A stretch of 64,000 nucleotides of DNA from Streptomyces sp. NBC_01551 (GCF_026339935.1 NZ_JAPEPX010000001.1:186001-250000); one strand, 5' to 3'. Shown: positions 24,892 through 33,843, counted from the stretch's first letter. Translations and numbers: made by a program. Notes: generated from the sequence alone by a model not told the origin.

Positions 24892-25653
24892 TCAGGCATA
24901 GGCCCCCGACAGCAGGTGCCCGGCCCCGGGGGCCACGGCCGGGAGGTCCAGGGCGCGCAGCATCTGGTGGGCGGTGCACACGGCCGCCGACACGACCGGC
25001 TTGCCCAGGAGCTGTTCGGCCTCCTCGATGACGCCGAGCGAGGGCATCTGCACACACGCGGACAGGACGACGGCGTCCGCCTCGGCGTACTCCAGCGCGC
25101 GGGCCAGGCCGGGCAGCCGGGCCGGGTCGTGGGCGGCCACGTCCAGGTTGTCCGGGATCTCCAGGGCCCGGTAGTCGAGGACCTCGATGCCCTCCCGGCC
25201 GAGGTAGTCCACGACGGTCCGCGTGAGGGGCCGCATGTACGGGGCGAGCAGGGCGATCTTCTTGGCGCCGATGGTGTTCAGCCCGTGTACGAGGGCGCCC
25301 GCGCTGGTGACGACGGGCGCGGGGGCGCCGTTCTCCACCGTGCGCAGGTGCAGCCGCTCCTGCGAGACGCGGTGGTAGCCGGGGCCCATGCTCATGATGG
25401 CGACGAGGCAGGCGTAGCCGAGTACGTCGACCCGCGCGTCGGAGAGTTCCACGGCGCAGCGGTCGGAGTCGGCGTCCATGGCCTTGAGCTGCTCCGGGGT
25501 CACATGGGTCATGCGCATCCGGCTGGAGTGGAAGGTGAACCGCTCGTCCGGCGCGAGGGCCGCGCGGGAGCGCAGGATCGCGGGGACCTCGGTTTCCATG
25601 GTGACGTTGGAGCTCGGCACGATCTGGCCGATGCGGTAGGTGCGGGGCGGCAC
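24892..25653 (-). CDS. maiA: Maleate cis-trans isomerase
   Basis: A 253-residue Asp/Glu-racemase superfamily enzyme. PSSNVTMETE near residue 14 and the two catalytic cysteines, Cys82 in GYACLVA and Cys200 in LSACVQMPS, match maleate isomerase. The reaction converts maleate to fumarate for the TCA cycle. Beside a gentisate dioxygenase and a fumarylacetoacetate-hydrolase family enzyme, this suggests that maleylpyruvate is hydrolysed to maleate and then isomerised. GTG start at 25653 with GAGGAG 7 nt upstream. Confidence 0.88.
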   Translation of the reverse strand: MPPRTYRIGQIVPSSNVTMETEVPAILRSRAALAPDERFTFHSSRMRMTHVTPEQLKAMDADSDRCAVELSDARVDVLGYACLVAIMSMGPGYHRVSQERLHLRTVENGAPAPVVTSAGALVHGLNTIGAKKIALLAPYMRPLTRTVVDYLGREGIEVLDYRALEIPDNLDVAAHDPARLPGLARALEYAEADAVVLSACVQMPSLGVIEEAEQLLGKPVVSAAVCTAHQMLRALDLPAVAPGAGHLLSGAYA

Positions 25654-25687
25654 GGGTACTCCTCGGTTCTCGGGGCGGCGCAGGGGA

Positions 25688-26599
25688 TCAGCGGGATCGG
25701 CGCGAGTCGACGACGGGGTTGGCCAGGGTGCCGATCAGCTCCACCGTGGCCTCCACCGTGTCACCGGGCCGGAGGAACTCGGGCGGGACCATGCCGGCCC
25801 CGACCCCGGAGGGCGAACCGGTCGCGATGACGTCTCCGGGCTCCAGGGTCACGCCGGAGCTGATGTCGGCGATGAGGCGGGCGATGGGGAAGAGCATGTG
25901 CCGGGTGTTCGACTTCTGCTTGGTGACGCCGTTGACCCGCAGTGACAGGTCCAGCGCCATGGGGTCCGGGATCTCGTCGGCGGTGACGACGACCGGCCCG
26001 AAGGGCGCGTACGAGTCCTGCCCCTTGGAGAAGAACCACTGGCCGGAGCGGCGCTGGTCGCGGGCGCTGATGTCGTTGACGATGCTGAAGCCGAAGACGT
26101 GGTCGTACGCGTCCTCCTCGCTCACCCGGAACGCGGTGCGGCCGATCACGACGGCGAGTTCGCACTCCCAGTCCAGCTGGGTGGTGAGGTCGGCGTTGTG
26201 CAGGATGGGCGCGCCGGGGCCGGTGACGGCGGTGGCGGGCTTGCTGAACAGCACGGGGCGGGGCGGGAGTTCCTTGTCGGTGTCGAGACTGCGGCTGGAC
26301 TCCTCGACGTGTTCCACGTAGTTGAGCCCGACCCCGATGATCTTGCCGGGTCGCAGGGGGGCGCTCAGTCGGACGTCCTCGGTCCGGTGGACGGCGTGGG
26401 CGGGCCGGTCGCCGTCGAGCAGTCGGCGCACCGCGTCCAGCGCGTCGGGGCCGGCCTGCACGAGGCCGAGCAGGTCGTGCGGGAGCGCGGCGCCCGCGTG
26501 CTCGGCGAGCGCGGCGAGGTCGAGGACGTGGCCGTCGGTCTCGATGCCGAGCCGCGGTGCGGCGCCGGGGGCGGTGGTGGTGAAGGTCAGCAAACGCAT
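25688..26599 (-). CDS. Fumarylacetoacetate hydrolase family enzyme (maleylpyruvate or fumarylpyruvate hydrolase)
   Basis: A 303-residue FAH-fold hydrolase. The N-terminal cap (MRLLTFTTTAPGAAPRLGIE) precedes the core with IIGVGLNYVEHVEES, the metal-binding acids in DWECELAVVIGR, and GFSIVNDISARD, QWFFSKGQDSYAPFGP and ITTGSPSG-like IATGSPSGVG. It cleaves the C-C bond of the ring-fission product to release pyruvate. No maleylpyruvate isomerase gene lies nearby, and maleate isomerase follows 34 nt downstream, so direct hydrolysis of maleylpyruvate is likely. ATG at 26599 with GAGGAG upstream; the frame extends far upstream as shadow of the dioxygenase gene. Confidence 0.87.
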   Translation of the reverse strand: MRLLTFTTTAPGAAPRLGIETDGHVLDLAALAEHAGAALPHDLLGLVQAGPDALDAVRRLLDGDRPAHAVHRTEDVRLSAPLRPGKIIGVGLNYVEHVEESSRSLDTDKELPPRPVLFSKPATAVTGPGAPILHNADLTTQLDWECELAVVIGRTAFRVSEEDAYDHVFGFSIVNDISARDQRRSGQWFFSKGQDSYAPFGPVVVTADEIPDPMALDLSLRVNGVTKQKSNTRHMLFPIARLIADISSGVTLEPGDVIATGSPSGVGAGMVPPEFLRPGDTVEATVELIGTLANPVVDSRRSR

Positions 26600-26616
26600 G
26601 AGGGGCTCCTCGTGGG

Positions 26617-27744
26617 TCAGGCGGCGGGTTCGGCGGTGACGGGCTGGTGGCCGCCGTGGTCGGGGTAGGCCTCTTCGCGGTGGAAGCCGAGCGAGCGCAT
26701 GACCGGGAAGTCGTTGAAGGAGAACAGGCAGGCGTCCTCGGACGGGTCGAGGTTGTGGTGCTCGTGCCAGGCCCAGGACGGGACGCAGAAGATGTCCCCT
26801 TCCCGCCACTCGAAGCGCCGGCCGGCGATCACCGATGCGCCCCGGCCCTTGGCGACCGTGTAGATCACCGAGCCGGTGTGCCGGTGGGCCGCGGTGGCCT
26901 GCCCGGGGCGCAGCAGCTGCATGTGGGCGCCCATGGTCGGCATCACCGAGCCGCCCGTCACCGGGTTGGTGTACTCGGCGATGACCCCGTCGTACGGGGA
27001 GCCCTCGGTCGCCTTGGCGAGGCCGCGCAGGGCCTCGTACGTCGGCTCCCACGGGTAGGCGAGGAGCGGCGAGTAGGGCCGGGTCCACTTCTGCGCCCCG
27101 TACGGCAGCAGGGTGCCCGAGTAGGTGAGGACGGAGGAGTTGACCACCCTCCCGGGGGTCTGGTGGAGCTCGGGGTGCACCTCGTAGAACCCGGCGTCCA
27201 GGGCGTTGACGAGGGGGATGTCCAGGCCGTCCTGCCAGATCACCGGGGCGTCGGTCCCGTCGTTGCCGTGTTCGTGCCAGGTGCCGTTCGGGGTGATGGC
27301 GAAGTCGCGCGGGCCGACCTTGAGCTTCTGGCCGTCGACGATCGTCCAGGCGCCGGTGCCCTCGTGGACGAAGCGCAGCGCGGCGGCCTGGTGGCGGTGG
27401 GCGGTCATGGCCTCGCCGGGGCCCATGATCTGGAGGCCGGTGTAGAGGAGTCCGGCGGCGGCGCTGACGTCCTTGCGGCCGGGGTTGACGAGCATGACGA
27501 CGCGGCGGCCGGCGTCGTCGGCCTTGACGAGGCCGAGGGCCTTGTGGACGAGGGGCCGCAGTTCCTCGTAACGCCACAGCACGGGAACGGACTTGGGCTG
27601 GGGGTACCAGGGCTCGATGTCGTTGGCGACGGTCCACAGGGCGCCGGCGTCCAGGGCCTCGAGTTCGCCGTAGTAGGCGGTGAGTTCGGGGGTGTCGAAG
27701 ACCCGGGCGCGGCCGAGCATGGTGTCGTCCTGCTCGATGGTCAT
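26617..27744 (-). CDS. Gentisate 1,2-dioxygenase
   Basis: A 375-residue two-cupin ring-cleavage dioxygenase. The first cupin has the iron ligands in AMTAHRHQAAALRFVHEG (about residues 113-130) and TWHEHGN; the second has TAAHRHTGSVIYTVAKG near residue 290 and WAWHEHHN near residue 330. It opens gentisate to maleylpyruvate with Fe(II) and O2. It overlaps the nitrilase stop codon (ATGA), so the two are coupled. Equivalent to SdgD of the Streptomyces salicylate pathway. Confidence 0.93.
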   Translation of the reverse strand: MTIEQDDTMLGRARVFDTPELTAYYGELEALDAGALWTVANDIEPWYPQPKSVPVLWRYEELRPLVHKALGLVKADDAGRRVVMLVNPGRKDVSAAAGLLYTGLQIMGPGEAMTAHRHQAAALRFVHEGTGAWTIVDGQKLKVGPRDFAITPNGTWHEHGNDGTDAPVIWQDGLDIPLVNALDAGFYEVHPELHQTPGRVVNSSVLTYSGTLLPYGAQKWTRPYSPLLAYPWEPTYEALRGLAKATEGSPYDGVIAEYTNPVTGGSVMPTMGAHMQLLRPGQATAAHRHTGSVIYTVAKGRGASVIAGRRFEWREGDIFCVPSWAWHEHHNLDPSEDACLFSFNDFPVMRSLGFHREEAYPDHGGHQPVTAEPAA

Positions 27745-28763
27745 GCGTCCTCCTCGGACGTGGTGGTCAGCGGGCCCGCCTGCGCCGCGGTGAAGGTCAC
27801 GGGCGGGCGCGGGGTGTTGTCGACTTCGAGGCGGAAGATGTCGAAGCGGTTGTAGTGGCCGGTGATGTCGTGCATCTGCTTGGGCTGGATGCAGCGGCCG
27901 AGGTCGATCTCGCCGTAGACGATGCCCTCGTCGTCGACGAGCGGTTCGGTGACGGGGCGGCCGTCCGGGCCGAAGATGCCGGACAGGGCGCTGCGCGGCC
28001 GCTGGAACAGGGCGCGCAGCTCCTCGTCGTCACCGGCGAGGGTGTCGACGATCTCCGGGGAGACGGTGGAGCAGGCGACGACGGAGAAGACCTTGCCCTC
28101 GAAGCTGTGGGCGGCGGTCCGCACGGCGATCGCGTCGGCCATGTCGTAGTCGGCCGGGGCGACGGGCAGTGCGATGTAGCAGGAGGCGTGGACGAGTTCG
28201 CCCTGTGCGAGGAGGGTGAACCGGGCCAGGGTGTTGGTGTTCTCGCCACAGGCGAGGGCGCCGAGCGGGCCGACCGGGGTCCGGTGGACGCGCAGCGAGC
28301 TGCCGTCGCCGCCGGTCCAGGTGAGCTTCTCGGCCCAGGTGGGGACCAGCTTGCGGTGCACGCCCAGGAGTTCGCCGTCGGGGCCGATGGTGAGCAGGGT
28401 GTTGTAGAGGACGCCGAGGCTGTGGGCGGCGCGCTCGTTGACGCCGATGACGAGGACCACGCCGTGCTGGCGGGCCGCCGCACGCAGGGCGTCGACGTGC
28501 GGGCCGGGGATGTCGACGGAGGCGCGCTGGAGGCGCTCGAACCAGGGCGAGCCCTGGACCGGGTTCATCGTCCAGTTCCAGTACGGGTATCCGGGGACGA
28601 ACACCTCGGGGAAGACGACCAGTTCGGCTCCGTTCCCGGCGGCCTCGGCGATCAGGGCGACGGCCTTGTCGACGGTCGCGGCGGGGTCGAGGTAGACGGG
28701 CGCGGCCTGGACGGCGGCGGCCGTGAAGCGGGGCAGGGTGTCGAGGGACGGCGGCGGTGGCAC
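27741..28763 (-). CDS. Nitrilase
   Basis: A 340-residue carbon-nitrogen hydrolase of the nitrilase branch. The catalytic triad is visible: Glu53 (FPEVFVPGYPYWNW), Lys138 (HRKLVPTWAEK) and Cys172 (LACGENTN). It converts a nitrile to the acid and ammonia. Its place inside the salicylate/gentisate operon suggests an aromatic nitrile, perhaps 2-hydroxybenzonitrile, as an extra entry to the pathway; this is inference. GTG at 28763 follows GGGGAGC at 6 nt. Confidence 0.92.
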   Translation of the reverse strand: MPPPPSLDTLPRFTAAAVQAAPVYLDPAATVDKAVALIAEAAGNGAELVVFPEVFVPGYPYWNWTMNPVQGSPWFERLQRASVDIPGPHVDALRAAARQHGVVLVIGVNERAAHSLGVLYNTLLTIGPDGELLGVHRKLVPTWAEKLTWTGGDGSSLRVHRTPVGPLGALACGENTNTLARFTLLAQGELVHASCYIALPVAPADYDMADAIAVRTAAHSFEGKVFSVVACSTVSPEIVDTLAGDDEELRALFQRPRSALSGIFGPDGRPVTEPLVDDEGIVYGEIDLGRCIQPKQMHDITGHYNRFDIFRLEVDNTPRPPVTFTAAQAGPLTTTSEEDA

Positions 28764-28777
28764 GGGATGCTCCCCTT

Positions 28778-31078
28778 TCAGCGGGCGCGGGAGGCGGCGG
28801 CCACGCGTGGCCGCCAGCGCTGGTGCACGGGCGCGGCGGGCTGCCGCAGGAGTTCCAGGCGCGGCGGCACCCGGTCGGTGCGGCCGGCGGGCGGCCGGCC
28901 GCTTCCCGCCCGCCAGGACGGCGCCCAGGGCGCGGCCGGGCCGCGGTAGTCCTGGGCGGCGGCCGCGTGCAGGGTCCACAGCGGGTCGTGGAGCTGGGCG
29001 CGGCCCACGCCGCACAGGTCGGCGCGGCCGGCCAGGATGATCGAGTTGACGTCGTCGTACGTGGAGATGGCGCCGACGGCAATCGTCGGGATCCCGGTGG
29101 CGTTGCGGATCAGGTCGGCGTACGGGGTCTGGTAGCTGCGGCCGTAGCGGGGCTTCTCGTACGGGACGACCTCGCCGGTGGAGACGTCGATGGCGTCGGC
29201 GCCCGCCTCGGCCAGCGCCCGGGCGATGCCCACGGCGTCGGCCTCGCTCAGCCCGCCCTGCGCCCAGTCGGCGGCTGAGATCCGCACCAGCAGCGCCTTG
29301 CCGGCGGGCCAGACCTCCCGTACGGCGCGCAGCACTTCGAGCGGGAAGCGCAGCCGCCCGGCGAGGTCGCCGCCGTAGTCGTCGGTGCGCAGGTTGGTCA
29401 GCGGCGAGAGGAACCCGGAGAGCAGGTGGCCGTGCCCGTACTGGAGTTCCAGGACGTCGAAGCCCGCCCGGTCGGCGCGTTCGGCCGCGCGCGTGAAGTC
29501 CCGTACGACGAGGTCCATGTCGGCGCGGGTGGCCTCGCGCGGCGCCGGGCCGTGCTCGTCCCAGGGCAGTGCGGAGGCGGCGATCGGCGCTCCGGCGGCC
29601 GCGCGTCGGCCGGCGTGGGTGAGCTGGATGCCGAGGCAGGTGTCGCTCTGGCCGTGCACGAAGCCGGTGATGCGGCGCCAGGCCGCCTCCTGGTCGTCGT
29701 TCCACAGTCCGGGGCAGCCGGGGTCCGGGCGGGCGTCGGCGGCGACGGCGGTCATGCCGGCGATGACCAGGCCGGCCCCGCCGAGGGCCTGCGTGCCCAG
29801 GTGGACGAGGTCGAAGTCGCCCGGGATGCCGCCCTGGGCCGTGGCGAGGGCGGTGGGCGGGACGACGACCCGGTTGCGCAGCCGCAGCCCGCCGATCCGC
29901 AGCGGCCGGAACATGGGCGGGACGGGCGCGGTGGTGTTGACGGCGGTGGTGAAGGCCTCGTCGCGCACGCGCAGGTTGTCGTAGGTGACGCGGCGGCTGC
30001 GGGTCAGCAGGTTGAAGGCGAACTGGTGTGGGTCCTGGCCGGTGTAGCGGTCGATGTTCTCGAACCATTCGAGGCTCGCCTGGGCGGCCCGCTGGGTGGA
30101 CTCCACGACCGGCCGGCGCTCGTCCTCGTACGAGGCGAGCGCGCCCGGGATGTCGTCCGGGTGCTCGTGCAGGCAGGCCGCGAGGGCGAGAGCGTCCTCC
30201 ATGGCCAGCTTGGTGCCGGAGCCGATGGAGAAGTGCGCGGTGTGCGCGGCGTCCCCGAGCAGGACCACGTTCTCGTGGCGCCAGGTGCGGTTGCGTACCG
30301 TCGTGAAGCGCAGCCACTTGGAGTTGTTGGGCAGCAGCCGGTGACCGTCCAGGTGCCCGGCGAGGATCTCCTCGCAGCGCCGGATGCCCTCCTCGTCGCT
30401 GGCGCCGGGCGGGTACGGACGGCCTGCGGACTCCGCGAACCCGGCGCGCCGCCAGCTCTCCTCGTCCAGTTCGACGATGAAGGTGGAGCGGGTGTCGTCG
30501 TACGGATAGGCGTGCACCTGGAGGGTGCCGAAGTCGCACTCCTCCACGATGAAGGTGAAGGCCTCGAAGACCTTGTCGGTGCCGAGCCACATGTAGCGGC
30601 CGGAGCGCTCGTCGAGGTCGGGGCCGAAGGTGTCGGCGTAACCGGCGCGGGTGGCCGAACGGACGCCGTCGCACGCCACCACCAGGTCGTACTCGGCGGC
30701 GAGTTGGGCTGCCGGCGGAGCCTGGGTGCGGTAGCGGACGTCCACGGCTAGGGCGGCGCAGCGGTCCTGGAGGATCCGCAGCAGGCTCCGGCGGCCCAGG
30801 GCGGCGAAGCCGTGGCCGCCGGAGGTCAGCGTCTGGCCCCGGTAGCGGACGTCGATGTCGCTCCAGCGGGCGAACTCCGCCGACATGGCGGCGTGGATGA
30901 CGGGGTCGGCGGTCGCGATGCCGTCGAGGGTCTCGTCGGAGAAGACGACCCCGAAGCCGAACGTGTCGTCGGGGGCGTTGCGCTCCCAGACCGTGACCTC
31001 CCAGTCCGGGGAGAGCTGTTTGGCCAGGGCCGCGAAGTACAGGCCGCCGGGCCCTCCTCCGATGACTGCTACGCGCAC
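28778..31078 (-). CDS. Bifunctional salicylyl-CoA 5-hydroxylase / FMN oxidoreductase (SdgC-like)
   Basis: A 766-residue two-domain flavoprotein. The first half (residues 1-about 370) is an FAD aromatic hydroxylase: GGGPGGLYFAALAK at the N-terminus, DLVVACDGVRSATR near residue 150, and VVLLGDAAHTAHFSIGSGTK near residue 275. The second half is an Old Yellow Enzyme-like FMN domain (MFRPLRIGGLRLRNRVVVPP, LQYGHGHLLSGFLSPLTNLR, IDVSTGEVV). The same fusion occurs in 2-aminobenzoyl-CoA monooxygenase/reductase and in salicylyl-CoA 5-hydroxylase; gentisate dioxygenase next door favours the latter, giving gentisyl-CoA. The extreme C-terminus is Arg/Pro-rich. GTG start at 31078 with GGAGG upstream; overlaps the ligase by 10 nt. 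Confidence 0.9.
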   Translation of the reverse strand: MRVAVIGGGPGGLYFAALAKQLSPDWEVTVWERNAPDDTFGFGVVFSDETLDGIATADPVIHAAMSAEFARWSDIDVRYRGQTLTSGGHGFAALGRRSLLRILQDRCAALAVDVRYRTQAPPAAQLAAEYDLVVACDGVRSATRAGYADTFGPDLDERSGRYMWLGTDKVFEAFTFIVEECDFGTLQVHAYPYDDTRSTFIVELDEESWRRAGFAESAGRPYPPGASDEEGIRRCEEILAGHLDGHRLLPNNSKWLRFTTVRNRTWRHENVVLLGDAAHTAHFSIGSGTKLAMEDALALAACLHEHPDDIPGALASYEDERRPVVESTQRAAQASLEWFENIDRYTGQDPHQFAFNLLTRSRRVTYDNLRVRDEAFTTAVNTTAPVPPMFRPLRIGGLRLRNRVVVPPTALATAQGGIPGDFDLVHLGTQALGGAGLVIAGMTAVAADARPDPGCPGLWNDDQEAAWRRITGFVHGQSDTCLGIQLTHAGRRAAAGAPIAASALPWDEHGPAPREATRADMDLVVRDFTRAAERADRAGFDVLELQYGHGHLLSGFLSPLTNLRTDDYGGDLAGRLRFPLEVLRAVREVWPAGKALLVRISAADWAQGGLSEADAVGIARALAEAGADAIDVSTGEVVPYEKPRYGRSYQTPYADLIRNATGIPTIAVGAISTYDDVNSIILAGRADLCGVGRAQLHDPLWTLHAAAAQDYRGPAAPWAPSWRAGSGRPPAGRTDRVPPRLELLRQPAAPVHQRWRPRVAAASRAR

Positions 31079-33288
31079 GGGGTACCTCCTGTGGTTCGGG
31101 TGATCAGCTCGGGGGCCTGCGGGCCCGCCTTGGTGAGGACCTCGCGTACGTCGGCGGGCCAGGGCGTGGAGCCGGTGGCGCGGGCCGCCGAGTGGGCGAT
31201 GACCATGCGGCCGGTGGCGGCCTGCCCGCCCTCCTCGCCGAGGACCGTGAAGGCGTAGTGCAGGGAGCTCGCGCCGACCTTGGTGACGCGCAGCTCGGTG
31301 CGGACGGCCTCGCCGAACCAGAGCCGGGCGCGGTAGTCGGCCTCGAAGTGGACGCGGGGCGTACTGCCGAAGAGGTGGGACAGGCCCAGGCGGCGCAGCA
31401 GCACGGCCTCGGCCGCCTCGACCCAGCGGACGACGGTCGAGTGGTGGTAGTGCCCGGCCGCGTCGGTGTCGGGCCACTCGACGCGGCGTTCGACGACGAC
31501 GCTGGGCAGGCGCGGGGCGAGCGCCCCGGGGGCTCCGGCGGCGCAGCCGACCTCGGTGGCGTCGGCGGCCACCGCGTCGGCCTCCACGGCATCGGTGTCC
31601 ACCGATTCGGCGTCCACCGCCTCGGTGCGGGCGCCGGCGGCGCCGTTGTCCTCGGCGCGGGCCTCGGCCCGGGCCCGCCCGCGCAGTTCGGCGCGCTGGA
31701 GCTTGCCGTTGGCGGTCTTCGGAAGTTCCGCGACGAACTCGACGGCCCTCGGGTACTTGTACGGGGCGATGGCCTGCTTGACGTGGGCCTGGAGCTCGCG
31801 GACGGTGGCCCCGTCCGCCGGGACGCCGTCGCGCAGGACGACGTATGCCTTGACGAGCATGCCGCGCCGCTCGTCGGGGGCGCCGACGACCCCGCAGTCC
31901 TCGACGTACGGGTGGGCGCCGAGGGCCTTCTCGACCTCCGGGCCCGCGATGTTGTAGCCGGAGGAGACGATCATGTCGTCGCTGCGGGCCACGTACCAGA
32001 AGTACCCGTCGGCGTCCCGGATGTAGGTGTCGCCGGTGATGTTCCAGCCGTTCCGGACGTACGTGGTCTGGCGCGGGTCGGCGAGGTAGCGGCAACCGGT
32101 GGGGCCGGTGACGGCCAGCAGGCCGGGCTGCCCGTCGGGGACGGGATCACCCCGCTCGTCGACCACGGCCGCGCGGTATCCGGGGACGGGGCGGCCCGTG
32201 GAACCGGGCCGGATGTCCTCGTCCGCGGCGGAGATGAACACGTGCAGCATCTCGGTGGCGCCGATGCCGTCGATGATCCGCAGGCCGGTGGCGGCGTGGA
32301 ACTCCTCCCACACGGCGGCGGGCAGGGGCTCCCCGGCGGACACGCACCGGCGCAGGCCGGACAGCCGCCCGGTCGCCCCGGCGGCCATGATCGCCCGGTA
32401 GGCGGTGGGCGCGGTGAACAGGACGCTCACCCCGTGCTCGGCGACCAGGTCGGCCAGCTGCTCGGGGGTGGCCTGCTCGATCAGCAGGGTCGCGGCCCCC
32501 ACGGAGAGGGGGAAGACCACGAGCCCGCCGAGGCCGAAGGTGAAGGCGAGCGGCGGGGTGCCGGTGAAGACGTCCTCGGGGCGGGGCCTCAGGACGTGCC
32601 GGGAGAACGTGTCGGCGTTGGCGAGGACGTCCCGGTGGAAGTGCAGGGTCGCCTTGGGGCGCCCGGTCGTACCGGAGGTGAAGGCGATCAGCGCCACGTC
32701 GTCGGCGGCCGTCTCGACGGCGGTGAACCGGCCGGCCTTCGCGGCGCACCGGGCGGTCAGATCGGCCGCGCCGGCGCCCCCGTACGGGATGACGGGCAGG
32801 CCGGGGAGGCCCGGCGGGTCGGCCGCCTCGAGTTCCGCGACGTAGCGGTGGTCGCACACCGCGACCGTCGGGCGGCTGATCTCGCGCAGCTCGGCCAGTT
32901 CGGCGGAGCGCAGCAGCGGCATCGTGGTGACGGCCACGCCGCCGGCCTTGAGCACGCCGAACCACGCGGCGACGAGCCAGGGATTGTTCGGGCCGCGCAG
33001 CAGGACGCGGTTCCCGGGCCGGAGCCCGTGGTCCTCGGTGAGCACCTGGGCGACCTGGTCGGCGCGCCGCTGGAGCTCGCCGTAGGTCCAGCGCTCGGTC
33101 GGGGTCAGAAGACAGGGACGGTCGGGGCCCCAGCGCTCGACGGCGTCGTCGAGCAGGCGGCGGGCGCAGTTGAGCCGGTCGGGATAGTCCAACTCCGGTA
33201 GCTCGAAGTGGAGTTCGGGCCAGAGGGAGAAGTCGGGCAGCCGGTCGCGGCAGAAGGAATCGGCATGTGCCGAGGGGGAGAGCTCCAT
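31069..33288 (-). CDS. Aryl-CoA ligase fused to a hotdog thioesterase
   Basis: A 739-residue fusion. Residues 1-about 545 form a benzoate-CoA-ligase type AMP-forming enzyme with FTSGTTGRPKATLHFHRD near residue 205, GIGATEMLHVF, and KTANGKLQR as the catalytic-lysine end. A linker of about 50 residues with DAVEADAVAADATEV-like repeats follows. The last 145 residues are a 4HBT thioesterase (VEWPDTDAAGHYHHSTVVRW, where the D-x-x-G-H part is the catalytic region). Together they would activate salicylate to salicylyl-CoA and later release gentisate from gentisyl-CoA. ATG at 33288 has GAGGTG 7 nt upstream; the alternative at 33303 lacks one. First gene of the six-enzyme operon. Confidence 0.9.
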   Translation of the reverse strand: MELSPSAHADSFCRDRLPDFSLWPELHFELPELDYPDRLNCARRLLDDAVERWGPDRPCLLTPTERWTYGELQRRADQVAQVLTEDHGLRPGNRVLLRGPNNPWLVAAWFGVLKAGGVAVTTMPLLRSAELAELREISRPTVAVCDHRYVAELEAADPPGLPGLPVIPYGGAGAADLTARCAAKAGRFTAVETAADDVALIAFTSGTTGRPKATLHFHRDVLANADTFSRHVLRPRPEDVFTGTPPLAFTFGLGGLVVFPLSVGAATLLIEQATPEQLADLVAEHGVSVLFTAPTAYRAIMAAGATGRLSGLRRCVSAGEPLPAAVWEEFHAATGLRIIDGIGATEMLHVFISAADEDIRPGSTGRPVPGYRAAVVDERGDPVPDGQPGLLAVTGPTGCRYLADPRQTTYVRNGWNITGDTYIRDADGYFWYVARSDDMIVSSGYNIAGPEVEKALGAHPYVEDCGVVGAPDERRGMLVKAYVVLRDGVPADGATVRELQAHVKQAIAPYKYPRAVEFVAELPKTANGKLQRAELRGRARAEARAEDNGAAGARTEAVDAESVDTDAVEADAVAADATEVGCAAGAPGALAPRLPSVVVERRVEWPDTDAAGHYHHSTVVRWVEAAEAVLLRRLGLSHLFGSTPRVHFEADYRARLWFGEAVRTELRVTKVGASSLHYAFTVLGEEGGQAATGRMVIAHSAARATGSTPWPADVREVLTKAGPQAPELITRTTGGTPCA

Positions 33289-33329
33289 GGGGCGGCACCT
33301 CATTCAGGGAGCAGCGGGGAGATGGGGCA

Positions 33330-33370
33330 AGTATCTCGATAATTTGGCGGCCGTCAACTTTCCGCGATAT
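33330..33370 (-). promoter_or_regulatory. Promoter and operator of the salicylate operon
   Basis: On the minus strand: ATATCGCG (33363-33370), 5 nt, TTGACG as -35 (33352-33357), 16 nt, GATACT as -10 (33330-33335). The start codon is 42 nt further on. The same arrangement occurs at the carboxylesterase promoter at 38680-38721. Confidence 0.6.
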
Positions 33371-33411
33371 ATCCATGGCGCCCAGAGCCCCCGCGGCGCC
33401 ACCGGAACCCC

Positions 33412-33843
33412 TCAGGCGATGGGGACGCGCACCCGCACCGACTTGCCGAACTCGTGTACCAGCACGGCGAGTTCACCGCCCGCCTCGGCGGCCAGCAGCT
33501 GGACCAGCAACAGACCCCGCCCACCCTCGGCGTCCAGCTCGACCTGCACCGCCGGATCGGGCAGCCGGGGCAGTTCGGCTGCCCCGTCGGCCACCTCCAG
33601 GCGCAGCCATCCCCCGCCGCACGAGACGCCGACGCGCATCCGGCCGGTCTGGGCGGCGGCGTGCTGGACGACGTTGCCGACCAGTTCACTGACGGCCAGC
33701 AGCAGGGTGTCCGCGACATCGCCGGCGATCCGCCAGCCGTCGAGCACGGCGCGGACCCGGGTCCGGACCAGGGGGACGCTCGCGGGGGTGGGGGCGCAGA
33801 CCCAGTGGACGAAGGTCCGGGCGGGAGTGGGGGCGGTGAGCAT
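33412..33843 (-). CDS. HATPase-type anti-sigma-factor-like protein (RsbW/SpoIIAB fold)
   Basis: A 143-residue ATP-binding protein of the kinase-like kind that streptomycetes have in large numbers. The N-box is LLLAVSELVGNVVQHA (residues about 50-65) and the G2-like loop is AEGGRGLLLVQLL. No membrane segment. Such proteins bind or phosphorylate anti-anti-sigma factors; none is encoded nearby. ATG at 33843 has GGGAGC upstream; the frame extends to 33945 but without a ribosome site. Confidence 0.85.
   Translation of the reverse strand: MLTAPTPARTFVHWVCAPTPASVPLVRTRVRAVLDGWRIAGDVADTLLLAVSELVGNVVQHAAAQTGRMRVGVSCGGGWLRLEVADGAAELPRLPDPAVQVELDAEGGRGLLLVQLLAAEAGGELAVLVHEFGKSVRVRVPIA

Noticed and set aside
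28763..30674. Very long N-terminal extension of the nitrilase
   Set aside because: It is Arg/Pro/His-rich shadow coding of the hydroxylase gene; nitrilase homology and a ribosome site begin at 28763.
31069..33288. Frameshift or fusion artefact between ligase and thioesterase genes
   Set aside because: The frame is continuous, the linker has normal codon use with in-phase repeats, and no internal stop or ribosome site with a start precedes the thioesterase part.
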